A DNA stretch of 64,000 nucleotides. Origin: JACPNO01 sp963825405. GTDB lineage: Bacteria > Acidobacteriota > Terriglobia > Bryobacterales > Bryobacteraceae. Position 1 is the first letter of the stretch. Every line of letters starts with the position of its first letter. Location: contig CAWGTB010000003.1 in assembly GCA_963825405.1 (NCBI GenBank), positions 1-64,000 on the forward strand. The letters run 5' to 3'. Positions 41,601-49,947 of the stretch are shown one piece after another. The position numbers and the translations under genes are program-made. The notes below the pieces were generated by a model. The model made no database searches, was not told where the DNA came from, and was given only the letters and a program-made list of their open reading frames with translations.

Positions 41601-42574
41601 AACCACTGTTGGCGAATTTGCTTCAGCCACGGCAGCAAGGGCGCATCCGCCGGCACGGCCACGCGGACAGGCAGCGTGTTCACCAGGGGGCCCACGATCC
41701 TATCCGCGCCCTCAACCGACGTCTGCCTGCCGGCCCTGGTGACGCCGAACACAATGTCCGTTCTGCCGCTATGCCGGCTCAACAGCAGGGCCCACGCGCC
41801 TTGCACCAGGGTGTTGACGGTCACATCATGCCGCCGCGCTAAATCCCACACCTCTTGTGTGAGCTCCAACGACAATCGCGCGTGTTCCCGGGCGATGCCC
41901 TCGCCGGCGACAATCGGCCCGATACGGTCGACGAGATAGTCCGTGGTCTGTTCCAGACCAGCCAGTAGTTCGCGCCAGTGCTGCTCTGCCTTCGCCAGAT
42001 CCAGTCTATCGAGCCAGTCGATGTGCTCGCGGAAATTGACGGGATCGCTGAGCTGCACTTCCTCTCCCGCGAGCAGGCCTTCGTACAGTGCGAACCATTC
42101 CTGCCAGGCGATCAGACGCGACCGCCCATCGATCAGCGCGTGATGAACCGACCAGATCAGCGTGTACGAGGATTCCGATGTTTTCATCACCGCGAAACGC
42201 ATTGGGACGCCATCGTCGAGGGTGAATGGCCGTTCACGGTCCGCGCGCAGGAACGCCGCCAATCGTTCCGGCCTTTCGTCTGGCGTCAAGGCGGTCCAAT
42301 CCAGCGTCTGCCAGGAAAATTCCGGATTCTCCTGCACGCCTTGCCAAAGTGTGCCTTCGCGATCGCTCGTAATGGTGGTGCGCAGTATCGGGTGCCGCTG
42401 TGCCATCAGGCGCCAGGCGCGCCCAAGGAGAGGCACATTCAGTTCCTCTGCCAACTCCCACACTCCCTGCAACAGATAAACGCCTGACCGCGGGGAGCGC
42501 ATAGACGACAGCACCATGGTTTCCTGCAGAGAGGTCAGCGGATAGAGCTCCGTGGGTTGAGAGGAAGTGGGCAA
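38648..42574 (-). CDS. One-module non-ribosomal peptide synthetase (C-A-T-TE)
   Basis: The TTG start at 42574 is set by AAAGGA seven bases upstream. Domains over 1308 residues: condensation with HHALIDG at 144-150; adenylation with AIYTSGSTGKPKAV (607-620), NAYGPAE (752-758), GRADRQVKIRGFRVELEEIE (862-881) and SGKIDR (951-956); carrier domain with GGDS, Ser1010; thioesterase 1060-1290. The thioesterase nucleophile is cysteine (GGFCRGG, Cys1141), with Asp1168 and His1268. By alignment to GrsA, the A-domain pocket reads roughly D-V-A-G-I-G-A-P-T, matching no code I know. Starting with a C domain suggests acylation of one amino acid. It is coupled to the methyltransferase upstream. Confidence 0.9.
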   Translation of the reverse strand: MPTSSQPTELYPLTSLQETMVLSSMRSPRSGVYLLQGVWELAEELNVPLLGRAWRLMAQRHPILRTTITSDREGTLWQGVQENPEFSWQTLDWTALTPDERPERLAAFLRADRERPFTLDDGVPMRFAVMKTSESSYTLIWSVHHALIDGRSRLIAWQEWFALYEGLLAGEEVQLSDPVNFREHIDWLDRLDLAKAEQHWRELLAGLEQTTDYLVDRIGPIVAGEGIAREHARLSLELTQEVWDLARRHDVTVNTLVQGAWALLLSRHSGRTDIVFGVTRAGRQTSVEGADRIVGPLVNTLPVRVAVPADAPLLPWLKQIRQQWFVLREYEHTPLDRVWEWSGLPPGMPPFDTIVVYDNIPPEEVYTRLGGKWSNRTFRRLQRTETPLTLVVFGGPQLAVEISYDTSLFGSVTVAAIAGHFLTLLQSFVAQPDSNLGALKMLTASEEDRLIRETNQTGAPYPRDLCAHQLFEQQVMRTPANAAIDYPEGSISYQELNQRANRLARFLAERGAGPEDLIALCIDRSPEAIIALLAVLKTGAAFLPLDPNLPPARQQAMLDDARAKFIITRDGNAVGDVLNLNNLQSELAKQSGENLPCNAVPENAAYAIYTSGSTGKPKAVVLTHRALVNHTLAVAKVFGFMETDRRLQFASMGTDVFVAEVFNYLCCGATLVFCLNPQGNSIGEFLRLLEAQRITITGVSSTWWNEWAAALSMGRLELPPSLRAVISGMERVNPAVFRNWRRTVGNKVRWFNAYGPAETAPTAMIYEAGTSAWEGGSFVPIGKPIANTTAYVLDGAGLPVPVGVPGELYIGGEGVGLGYLNAPDLTAQKFLPDPFGKNPERPLYRTGDLAFTLPDGNFVFLGRADRQVKIRGFRVELEEIEAVLAEHPRVRQSAVVAAGKEGQERLVAYLTPHNGAAPAQDELRLHLSRRLPDHMLPAAIVTLSEMPLTASGKIDRQSLPPFEPQWLRTEQDFQEPSTPTEKRLAAMWQEVLGIERAGVTDNFFELGGDSLRSTQLILLIHEQFDKEMPLAVLLRAPTIARLASILDADGSLSDRAGTPFDGVISLQPRGSLHPFFCFTTTLGGPYCYRNLANELGRDQPFFLVSLRPDQSDVAVAELVRQAYDAIRSVRPHGPYLLGGFCRGGIVAFETARQLTAAGEEVRLVALFDTPAPGYPKLLRSRTSYWRQLPKLLFGDIKLREILPHLQMAGRLIRRKTVSQYVPKPAATPVVQFIAQEEPISTRVLEDPRLGWRDLCEGEFRVHNVNAAHMTMFSKPSAMEMAPILREAFQKANQPYAAAAGQVTSRLLR

Positions 42575-42586
42575 AAAACGGTTCCT

Positions 42587-43441
42587 TTAAGCGTTGTGGT
42601 GGCGGCGCGGTTTCAGCACCAGAATGGGGCAGCGCTCGCCGAGGTTGCTGGGCAGGTTGAATTGCGAGACTTCATCAAAGAAATCACCTAGTACCGACCG
42701 ATACTCCGCAAGCGTCGGAAAGGTATGGACCGTGGCGCTGTCCCGGTAAAGTTCGATGGTGTCGATGGCGCTCTGCTCCCAGCCCGTGCGGGAGGTCAAC
42801 GCCCTTGGGTCTATATTGCGGTCCGCCCAATCCCGGTACACTTCATCCACAGCGATTCCCACGTGCGGGCTCTGCTGCATAGCCATCAAGATGCGAAATT
42901 TGAAGTGATGGAAGCTGGGGATGGGCTCGCGGAATATGTCCGCAAACACGTCGTCCCGGCGCTCCTGCACCGCCGGTTGGATGTAGCAGCGCAAGATGAA
43001 AATGCCTTCATTACTTAGCACCCGGCAGACTTCCGCCGCCAGTTTCCGATAGCCATCAGGATACGGCAAACAATTCATCGAACCGTCGCCGATAATGACG
43101 CTGCAAGCGGAGTGCCGTAGCGGCAAGGCCAGCCAGTTTCCGCAGGATACCTGGCGTTTTCCCGGAATGTTACCCGGCCAGACTGCCCGTGCCATCGCCA
43201 TCGAGCTGTCCACTGCCGTTAACGACGAGGCCGCCGGCAGCTGCATATCCGCAATCTCGGGAGTGACGCCAAGAAGCAGGATGTTCGGCGAACTCTCAGA
43301 ATGAGCGGCAGCCCATGTGGCAACCTCCGATTCCATGAAACGGATGTCTTCACTCGAGGGCCGCAGCGGCCAACGAAGCGCCGGATAGGATGTCGCGAGG
43401 TTGTGCCAATACGACGCAACTGCAGCCGGACTAGCGATCAT
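42587..43441 (-). CDS. SAM-dependent methyltransferase beside the NRPS
   Basis: The 284-residue class I methyltransferase has motif I as NILLLGVTPEIADM (about 53-66), an acidic strand end (TAVDSSMAMARAVW), and motif IV to VI as SVIIGDGSMNCLPYPDGYRK and LAAEVCRVLSNEGIFILRCY. The glycine-rich loop is LGVTPE rather than the usual GxGxG, so cofactor binding may be atypical. Its stop codon overlaps the ribosome binding site of the NRPS (12 bp to the start), indicating translational coupling. It may methylate the NRPS product or its amino acid. Confidence 0.75.
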   Translation of the reverse strand: MIASPAAVASYWHNLATSYPALRWPLRPSSEDIRFMESEVATWAAAHSESSPNILLLGVTPEIADMQLPAASSLTAVDSSMAMARAVWPGNIPGKRQVSCGNWLALPLRHSACSVIIGDGSMNCLPYPDGYRKLAAEVCRVLSNEGIFILRCYIQPAVQERRDDVFADIFREPIPSFHHFKFRILMAMQQSPHVGIAVDEVYRDWADRNIDPRALTSRTGWEQSAIDTIELYRDSATVHTFPTLAEYRSVLGDFFDEVSQFNLPSNLGERCPILVLKPRRHHNA

Positions 43442-43581
43442 GAGTTCTGGGCCCCATTTTTGAATCCATTGATTGTAGCGCTACAACTCGGCAAGATCCC
43501 CACGGATGGAAGCCCACCTAGTCTTCTGTCTCTGAAGTTTCTTTGCTAATAATTCACCGGCTGTAGGACACTGAGGGAGGT

Positions 43582-44031
43582 ATGACAACGCCCTTCCCCA
43601 ACATCCGGCCGTTGAGCATTCGGTCAGAGGAGTCCGGCACAGAGGATCTGGTGTCGAGCATGAATACTTTCCTCGGAGGGTTCTCGTGGGCTCGGCAGAC
43701 CGGTAACGTCTGGATTGCTCTCTCGATACCCGGGGTGTTTGGCCTTTTTCTCGTTGAACTTGATCCCGGCTCGGCGGATGTCGATCGGCACATTTGGGTA
43801 GCGGTTGGAGACATTCCTCCCGCGTACCTCAGCACTGAATACGCGCTGTCGCCCGCCGAAGCGCTCGAAGGGTATTTGGCTGAGATGCGTGCATGGGTCA
43901 AAGCGGTGGAAAATGGCGAATCAGTTGACGACCTGATTCCGGTGAACGGGGCACCGACAATGGATAACGCGAAGGCCTTGAAGTCGAGACTCTCTTTCCT
44001 TGAATCCGAAATCCTTCCGATGCTGAATTGA
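43582..44031 (+). CDS. Hypothetical protein (149 aa)
   Basis: The protein is soluble, slightly acidic and has a beta-rich core (NVWIALSIPGVFGLFLVELD, RHIWVAVGDIPPAYLSTEYA) followed by helices (SPAEALEGYLAEMRAWVKAV). The start ATG follows GGGAGGT with almost no spacing. It resembles small immunity-like or DUF-type proteins in overall shape, but I recognise no family. It is divergent from the methyltransferase gene and abuts the IS630-type transposase. Confidence 0.55.
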   Translation: MTTPFPNIRPLSIRSEESGTEDLVSSMNTFLGGFSWARQTGNVWIALSIPGVFGLFLVELDPGSADVDRHIWVAVGDIPPAYLSTEYALSPAEALEGYLAEMRAWVKAVENGESVDDLIPVNGAPTMDNAKALKSRLSFLESEILPMLN

Positions 44032-44051
44032 TCAGATTGAGGAGCAGCAGG

Positions 44052-45143
44052 CTACTCGCCGGTCTCCAGAACTGCTTTGTATTTGTTGACCTTCCGGATA
44101 ATGCGGCTGGCGCTCGCGACCCATTGAAAAGGACGCGGGTTTTGATTGTAATGGCGCACATATTCGTTGATCGCCTTGATCAGATCCCTCACGCTGCGAA
44201 AAGTCCCGCGCCGAATACGTTTGCGTGTGATCTCCGCAAACCAGCGTTCGATCTGATTGAGCCATGACGAGCTGGTTGGCGTGAAATGCGCATGGTAGCG
44301 TGGGCGAGCAGCCAGCCACTTCTTCACTTCCGGGTGCTTGTGGGTGCCATAGTTATCAAGCACGAGATGGATTTCCTGCCGGGAACTCACCGATTCATCG
44401 ATCCGGTCAAGAAACCGAAGAAACTCCTGATGGCGATGTCGCGGCTGGCACTCGGCAATGACGGTTCCCTCCATTACGTTAAGTGCTGCGAATAACGTCG
44501 TGGTCCCGTGCCGCTCGTAGTCGTGTGTCTGTCGCTCAGGCAGGCCGGGCCGCAGGGGAAGGATAGGCTGCGTGCGGTCGAGAGCTTGAATCTGGCTCTT
44601 CTCATCCACGCTGAGCACGATAGCCCTGTTGGGCGGGTTTACATAAAGGCCTACAATGTCGCGAACTTTCGGAGCAAACTGCGGATCGGTACTGAACTTG
44701 AAAGACTCGACGCGGTGCGGTTGCAGCTTGTGCTTCTCCCACATCCGCTGCACGGTCGCCGGGCTCACGCCTTGCGCTGCGGCCATCGTTCGTACGCTCC
44801 ACTGGGTCGCATGTCGGGGCTTGGTCTTCATCGTTGCCTCGACAATCGCCGCTTCCTTCGCTGGTGAAAGACGTTTCGGGCGTCCACTGCGTGGCCGATC
44901 TTCGAAAATGGCGCTAAGGCCATCACTCTCGTATCGCCGTCGCCACAACAGTACCGTGGGGACGGAAGTAGATAGCTTTCGCGCAATTGCATGATTAGCA
45001 AGTCCCGCAGACGCCTCCAAAACGATCCTAATCCGCAGGAGAATTCCTTGCGGCATCCCACGGTGCCGGATGAGCTTCATCAGGTGAGCGCGCTCGGCGC
45101 CCGTCAGGATAAGAGGACCCGCTGGGGGAAGTGGCATAACCAT
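44052..45143 (-). mobile_element. IS630-family transposase (Tc1/mariner-like)
   Basis: The 363-residue protein has an N-terminal double helix-turn-helix (LRIRIVLEASAGLANHAIAR, KLSTSVPTVLLWRRRYESDG) with a DRPRSGRPKRL linker. A DDE core follows: VLSVDEKSQIQALDRTQP (first D), HLVLDNYGTHKHPEVKKWLA (second D) and SWLNQIERWFAEITRKRIRR (third acid, E). All catalytic residues are present and the frame is intact, so it may be active. I could not make out matching terminal inverted repeats or a TA duplication by eye, so element ends are not given beyond the gene. Confidence 0.85.
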
Positions 45144-45282
45144 TTCCAGTATGCAGCGGGTTTGCCCAATTAGTAAAGCTATTTCAGATACAGAAGACTA
45201 GGGCCTTTTACATTGCTGACAAGATGGTTGACAATATTTAAAGGCAGGCAGTATCCTGAGCCTGTCTCGTTGCGAAAGGGAT

Positions 45283-48000
45283 ATGGGCGTTTCACTTGGA
45301 TTAGCGTGGGCCGGATTAGCGACGGCGCTTGCCATGGCGCAGTCCGATCCCAACGCTGCGGCGCCCAAAGAGTTCTTCGAAGCCAAAGTACGGCCTTTGC
45401 TGGCGAAAAACTGCTTTAGCTGCCACGTCCAGGCCAAGATGGGCGGCCTGCAGATGGACACGCGGGAAAGCTTCATGAAGGGCGGCCAGGACGGCCCTGT
45501 TCTGGTACCCGGTAAGCCAGATGAGAGTCGACTCGTCAAAGCCATAAGCTACACCGACTCCCGTTTGAAAATGCCCCCGGCAGGCAAACTCAAAGATGAC
45601 GAAATCGCCGTGCTCGAGACTTGGGTGCGGCAAGGGGCTGTTTGGGGCGACACTTCCCACCCGATCATCCCGGAACCGGCAGCCGAGTACGTAATCACTC
45701 CGGAGCAGCGCGCGTTCTGGTCCTTTCAGCCGGTGCGAAAGCCGGAGCCGCCGAGGGTCAAGGACCTTTCGTGGGCTAAATCGCCAATCGACTTATTTGT
45801 GCTCGCCAAGATTGAGGCCAACGGATTAAAACCGGTTGGCCCGGCTGACAAAAGAACGCTCATCAGGCGGGCGACCATGGATCTGATAGGTCTGCCGCCC
45901 ACTCCAGCCGAGGTCGACGCGTTCGTCAAGGACGCATCTGCCGATGCGTTTGCCAAAGTAGTCGATCGGCTGCTGGCGTCGCCACAATACGGCGAGCGCT
46001 GGGGGCGCTTTTGGCTGGATGTCGCGCGCTACTCCGATCATCAATTGACGGCCGAGGGCGATGGCCCTCTGCCGAATGCTTTTGAATATCGCGATTGGGT
46101 CGTGCAGGCATTCAACGACGACCTGCCCTACGATCAGTTCGTCAAAGCGCAAATCGCCGGGGATCAGATGGGGAACGGCGACGCCAAGAAATATGTTGGC
46201 GGCCTCGGATTCTATTCGTTGAGCCCCAAACCCGAGTTTCGCGAGGAGCGGGTGGACGCAACTACTCGCGGCTTTCTGGGCCTGACAGTGGCCTGCGCGC
46301 AGTGCCACAACCACAAATACGATCCCATCCCCACCCGAGACTACTACTCGCTGCTGGGAGTGTTCGAGAGCACGGAGCCGGAAAAGTTTCCGCGCGCGCC
46401 CAGCGATGTGGTCGCTGTCTATGAGAAGCAGAAAAAAGCTCTGGATGCGCAGAAGGATACGCTGGAGAAGTTTCTCGAGAATCAACGGACTCAACTCTCC
46501 GACATTTTTGCGCTGAAAACAGCGGACTACATGATGGCCTCATGGCAAGTGCTTGGCCCCGAAAAGAAGCGTCTCGAAGAAATAGCTGAGAACAACAAGG
46601 GCCTAGAGAAGGACGTCCTCGGCCGCTGGGTGCGTTTTCTCAGCCCGGAACACAAACGCGAATACGAGTTTCTGGATGGCTGGAAGTCGCTCCTCGAAAA
46701 AGGCGGTTCCGCCACAGACGCCGGCAAAATCGCCACGGACTTCCAGACTTTGCTCCTGGATATTCAAAAAGAAAAAAGAGAGCTCGACGCGAAGAATGCC
46801 AAGCTGAAAGCCCAGGCCAAGGAGGGCGAGGAGCCCAAGATCGTGCCTATCGATCGCAGCAAGTTCTATCTGCTTGCGGACCTCAGCTCGAAGCCGGACA
46901 AGAAACCAGCCGAGGAAGGGGACAAAAAGCCTGAGAAAGAGGCCGGCCCCTTCTACTTCGCCACAGATGAAATCGGGCACTACCTGACCAGCGTCTACAA
47001 AGAATATTTCGACGGGCTGCGGGCTCGTGTCGATAAGATGCAGGCGGATCTTCCCAAGGAGTACCCGTACTTTCCCGTCATCAAAGACAAAGAGAAACCC
47101 AAGAACCTGCGCGTTTATATTCGCGGCAATGAAGAAGATCTAGGCGAAGAAGCGCCGCGAGAATTTCTGGCAATTCTTTGCGACGGCAAGCCGGCGCCGT
47201 TCAAGAACGGTAGTGGACGGCTGGAACTGGCTGATGCCATCGGCTCCAGGAATAATCCCCTGACGGCCCGGGTGATGGTGAACCGCATCTGGCAACATCA
47301 TCTCGGCGCCGGACTGGTGCGAACGCCCAGCAACTTCGGCAAGTTAGGTGAAGCGCCTACGCACCCTGAGCTTCTCGATTACCTGGCCAGCCGTTTTGTC
47401 GAGGATGGCTGGTCGATAAAAAAGTTGCACCGCGAGATCATGCTGTCGGCGACGTACGCGTTGAGCTCTACGTATTCGGAGGCCAACTCCGCCGCCGACC
47501 CGGACAACCGGCTCTTGTGGCGAGCGAATCTGCGCCGCCTGGATGTGGAAGCCATGCGGGATTCACTGCTTTTCGTGGCAGGAAAGTTGGATCTGAAGAT
47601 GGGCGGGCCGGCGCTTCGGCTGCACGACGAAAAAAATACGCGGCGGACGATCTATGGCGCGATCAGCCGCGCCAAGCCGGATCGTTTCCTCAGACTATTC
47701 GATTTCCCGGATCCTAACGAGACTAGCGAGCAGCGCATCGCGACCAACGTGCCGGCGCAGCAACTGTTTTTCCTGAATAGCGACTTTGTGCGGCTGCAAG
47801 CCGAATCGCTTGCCGAACGGCTGGCCTCCCACGGGGCGCAACCGGAAAAGATCAAGGAGGCATACCAGATTTTGTTTGGGCGGCCTCCTGTGCAGGACGA
47901 AGTCCTCTATGGCTCAGAGTTTCTGTCGGCCGGGAATAAATCCTGGTCCGAGTATCTAGAGGTACTGCTGAGCTCGAACGAATTCAACTACATCAATTAG
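45283..48000 (+). CDS. DUF1549/DUF1553 protein with N-terminal cytochrome c-like domain (pair A)
   Basis: The 905-residue exported protein begins with a leader (GVSLGLAWAGLATALAMAQS), then a planctomycete-type cytochrome C domain with CxxCH (KNCFSCH) and KMPPAGKL as a likely axial methionine region. DUF1549 (LIRRATMDLIGLPPTPAEVD, YGERWGRFWLDVARYSD) contains a second CxxCH (CAQCHNHKYDPIPTRDYY). A charged middle insert follows, then DUF1553 (NPLTARVMVNRIWQHHLGAG). The family is thought to act in periplasmic redox or polysaccharide breakdown, but no member's reaction is firmly known to me. The DUF1501 partner starts 14 bp downstream. Confidence 0.85.
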   Translation: MGVSLGLAWAGLATALAMAQSDPNAAAPKEFFEAKVRPLLAKNCFSCHVQAKMGGLQMDTRESFMKGGQDGPVLVPGKPDESRLVKAISYTDSRLKMPPAGKLKDDEIAVLETWVRQGAVWGDTSHPIIPEPAAEYVITPEQRAFWSFQPVRKPEPPRVKDLSWAKSPIDLFVLAKIEANGLKPVGPADKRTLIRRATMDLIGLPPTPAEVDAFVKDASADAFAKVVDRLLASPQYGERWGRFWLDVARYSDHQLTAEGDGPLPNAFEYRDWVVQAFNDDLPYDQFVKAQIAGDQMGNGDAKKYVGGLGFYSLSPKPEFREERVDATTRGFLGLTVACAQCHNHKYDPIPTRDYYSLLGVFESTEPEKFPRAPSDVVAVYEKQKKALDAQKDTLEKFLENQRTQLSDIFALKTADYMMASWQVLGPEKKRLEEIAENNKGLEKDVLGRWVRFLSPEHKREYEFLDGWKSLLEKGGSATDAGKIATDFQTLLLDIQKEKRELDAKNAKLKAQAKEGEEPKIVPIDRSKFYLLADLSSKPDKKPAEEGDKKPEKEAGPFYFATDEIGHYLTSVYKEYFDGLRARVDKMQADLPKEYPYFPVIKDKEKPKNLRVYIRGNEEDLGEEAPREFLAILCDGKPAPFKNGSGRLELADAIGSRNNPLTARVMVNRIWQHHLGAGLVRTPSNFGKLGEAPTHPELLDYLASRFVEDGWSIKKLHREIMLSATYALSSTYSEANSAADPDNRLLWRANLRRLDVEAMRDSLLFVAGKLDLKMGGPALRLHDEKNTRRTIYGAISRAKPDRFLRLFDFPDPNETSEQRIATNVPAQQLFFLNSDFVRLQAESLAERLASHGAQPEKIKEAYQILFGRPPVQDEVLYGSEFLSAGNKSWSEYLEVLLSSNEFNYIN

Positions 48001-48014
48001 AATTGAGAAAGACT

Positions 48015-49403
48015 ATGATGACTCGCCGGGACACACTGAAGATGATGGGCAGCGGCTTCGGGATGACTGCCTTCGCGAGCATGCTGGGCGCGAGCGTGGC
48101 GTCGTCTAATGCCGGGGGCCCGGCCGTGCCGCACTTTCCGCCCAAAGTCAAACGCGTGATCTTTCTGTTCCTCAATGGCGGCCCATCCCAGGTCGATACC
48201 TTCGATCACAAGCCGATGCTTGAAAAGTATAACGGCCAGCCGATGCCAGGCGCCCAACCCATCAATGCCGCCGGTCACATCGTGCAGGTCGGCAATCTGA
48301 TGAAGTCGCCGTTCGGTTTCAAGAAATACGGACAGAGCGGCATCGAAGTCAGCGATATTTTTCCCAAAGTGGGTGGATGCATCGACGACGTGTGTGTGAT
48401 CCGCTCGATGTACAGCGATATCCCAAATCATCCGCAGGGATTGTTCATGATGAACTGTGGCATCAGCCTGGCGGGGCGTCCTTCGTTAGGCTCGTGGCTG
48501 CTTTACGGGTTAGGCACCGAAAACCAAAGTCTGCCGGGGTTCGTGGTGTTGGCTCCAGGGCTGCCGATCATGGCGCCGCAGATCTGGAATTCGGCGTTCC
48601 TGCCGGCCAGCTATCAGGGCAGTTGGGTCCAGAACATCCAGGGCGATCCGGAAAAGCTGATTCCTTACATCCGCAATGATCGCGAGAGTGTGTCTGAGCA
48701 GCAGCGAAAACTGGACCTTCTGGGAAGATTGAACCGGCTGCAACTCACCAAACAAGGACCGGCGCCACAGCTCGAAGCGGCCATTCAAGGAATGGAAACC
48801 GCCTTCCGCATGCAAACCGAAGGCGTGGAGGCTTTCGACATTACCAAGGAGAGCGAAGCCACGCGAACGGCTTATGGCGAAGGCGATTTCGCGCGCGGGT
48901 GTCTGATGGCGCGCAGGCTGGTGGAGCGGGGAGTCCGCATGGTCCAGGTCTATTTCGGCGCCGAGCAGCCCTGGGATAATCACGCCGACATCATGGATCA
49001 CCGCAAACTCGCGCACCAATCGGATCAGCCGATTGCCGCTCTGCTGCAAGATCTGAAGAGTCGAGGATTGCTCGAGGATACGCTGGTGATGATAGGCGGC
49101 GAATTTGGCCGCACGCCGGCGGTAGAGGCTAAAGGCTCAACGCTGCAGAACGGCCGGGACCACAATTGCGCCGGCTTCACGATGCTGCTCGCCGGTGGCG
49201 GCGTGAAAGGCGGCATGGTGTACGGAGCAACTGACGAGTTTGGTTTCAAGGCCGTCGAGAACCCGGTCCACGTTCACGATCTGCATGCCACCATCCTGCA
49301 TCTTTGTGGCTTCGATCACACCAAGCTGACCTATCGCTACAGCGGCCGCGACTTCCGGCTCACGGACGTTTCGGGCACCGTAGTCAAAGACATCCTGGCT
49401 TGA
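48015..49403 (+). CDS. DUF1501 family protein (pair A)
   Basis: ATG at 48015 gives a twin-arginine leader (MMTRRDTLKMMGSGFGMTAF). The body has the family blocks KRVIFLFLNGGPSQVDTFDH, GRPSLGSWLLYGLGTENQSL, MARRLVERGVRMVQVYFGAE, LVMIGGEFGRTPAVE, YGATDEFGFKAVENPVHVHD and RDFRLTDVSGTVVKDIL. The fold is alkaline-phosphatase/sulfatase-like and the protein is likely periplasmic. It is co-transcribed with the DUF1553 gene. The usual LPP/GRDH region is present as NGRDHNCAGFTMLLAGGG. Confidence 0.85.
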   Translation: MMTRRDTLKMMGSGFGMTAFASMLGASVASSNAGGPAVPHFPPKVKRVIFLFLNGGPSQVDTFDHKPMLEKYNGQPMPGAQPINAAGHIVQVGNLMKSPFGFKKYGQSGIEVSDIFPKVGGCIDDVCVIRSMYSDIPNHPQGLFMMNCGISLAGRPSLGSWLLYGLGTENQSLPGFVVLAPGLPIMAPQIWNSAFLPASYQGSWVQNIQGDPEKLIPYIRNDRESVSEQQRKLDLLGRLNRLQLTKQGPAPQLEAAIQGMETAFRMQTEGVEAFDITKESEATRTAYGEGDFARGCLMARRLVERGVRMVQVYFGAEQPWDNHADIMDHRKLAHQSDQPIAALLQDLKSRGLLEDTLVMIGGEFGRTPAVEAKGSTLQNGRDHNCAGFTMLLAGGGVKGGMVYGATDEFGFKAVENPVHVHDLHATILHLCGFDHTKLTYRYSGRDFRLTDVSGTVVKDILA

Positions 49404-49912
49404 TCGCTGATCCCGGCCATCCGAGATTTCAAACTGCCACTGCCGACGATGCTCGGGATCTGGTGTCGATACGAAATGCGGTTAACGAACATCTCACCGC
49501 GCGGTATGGCAAGGGGTTCTGGTCATCGGGCTTAACTGAAAAAGGCGCGCTCTACGCGATCAGAACTTCGACAGTTTATGTTGCCAGGCATCGCAAGCAG
49601 TTAGTGGCTACCTTGACGCTTTCCGCAAAAAAACCGTGGGCTATCGATGCGAAGTATTTCAGCTCGAGCCAGCGGCCTCTGTATCTGACCGCAATGGCAG
49701 TGAGCCCGGACCAGCAGCGCAAAGGCCTCGGCAGGCTCTGTATCGAGGAAGCGCGCCGAATAGCCATGCGATGGCCGAGCGATGCCATTCGGCTGGATGC
49801 CTGGGACGCCGATGCGGGGGCGGGGGATTTCTACCGGAGGTGCGGTTTCCGGGAGGTTGGCCGCGCCATATATCGAAAGGCTCCGCTGATCTACTTTGAA
49901 ATGCTGCTTTAA
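49400..49912 (+). CDS. GNAT-family acetyltransferase
   Basis: A TTG at 49400 overlapping the stop of the DUF1501 gene (TTGA) is the likely start. The 170-residue protein carries the GNAT acetyl-CoA site (LTAMAVSPDQQRKGLGRLCI, Q-x2-G-x-G type) and the C-terminal LDAWDADAGAGDFYRRCGF motif typical of the fold. The acceptor substrate is unknown. Overlap with the preceding gene suggests one transcript with pair A. Confidence 0.75.
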   Translation: MIADPGHPRFQTATADDARDLVSIRNAVNEHLTARYGKGFWSSGLTEKGALYAIRTSTVYVARHRKQLVATLTLSAKKPWAIDAKYFSSSQRPLYLTAMAVSPDQQRKGLGRLCIEEARRIAMRWPSDAIRLDAWDADAGAGDFYRRCGFREVGRAIYRKAPLIYFEMLL

Positions 49913-49947
49913 ACGGTATCTCGTTTATCCAGTGAGGACGGAGACCG

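Noticed and set aside
39506..42487. Several plus-strand frames up to 223 residues
   Set aside because: They are shadows of the NRPS, which has all expected motifs on the minus strand.
43950..45240. Terminal inverted repeats of the IS630-type element
   Set aside because: I compared both flanks of the transposase and found no convincing matching ends by eye, so no boundaries are claimed.
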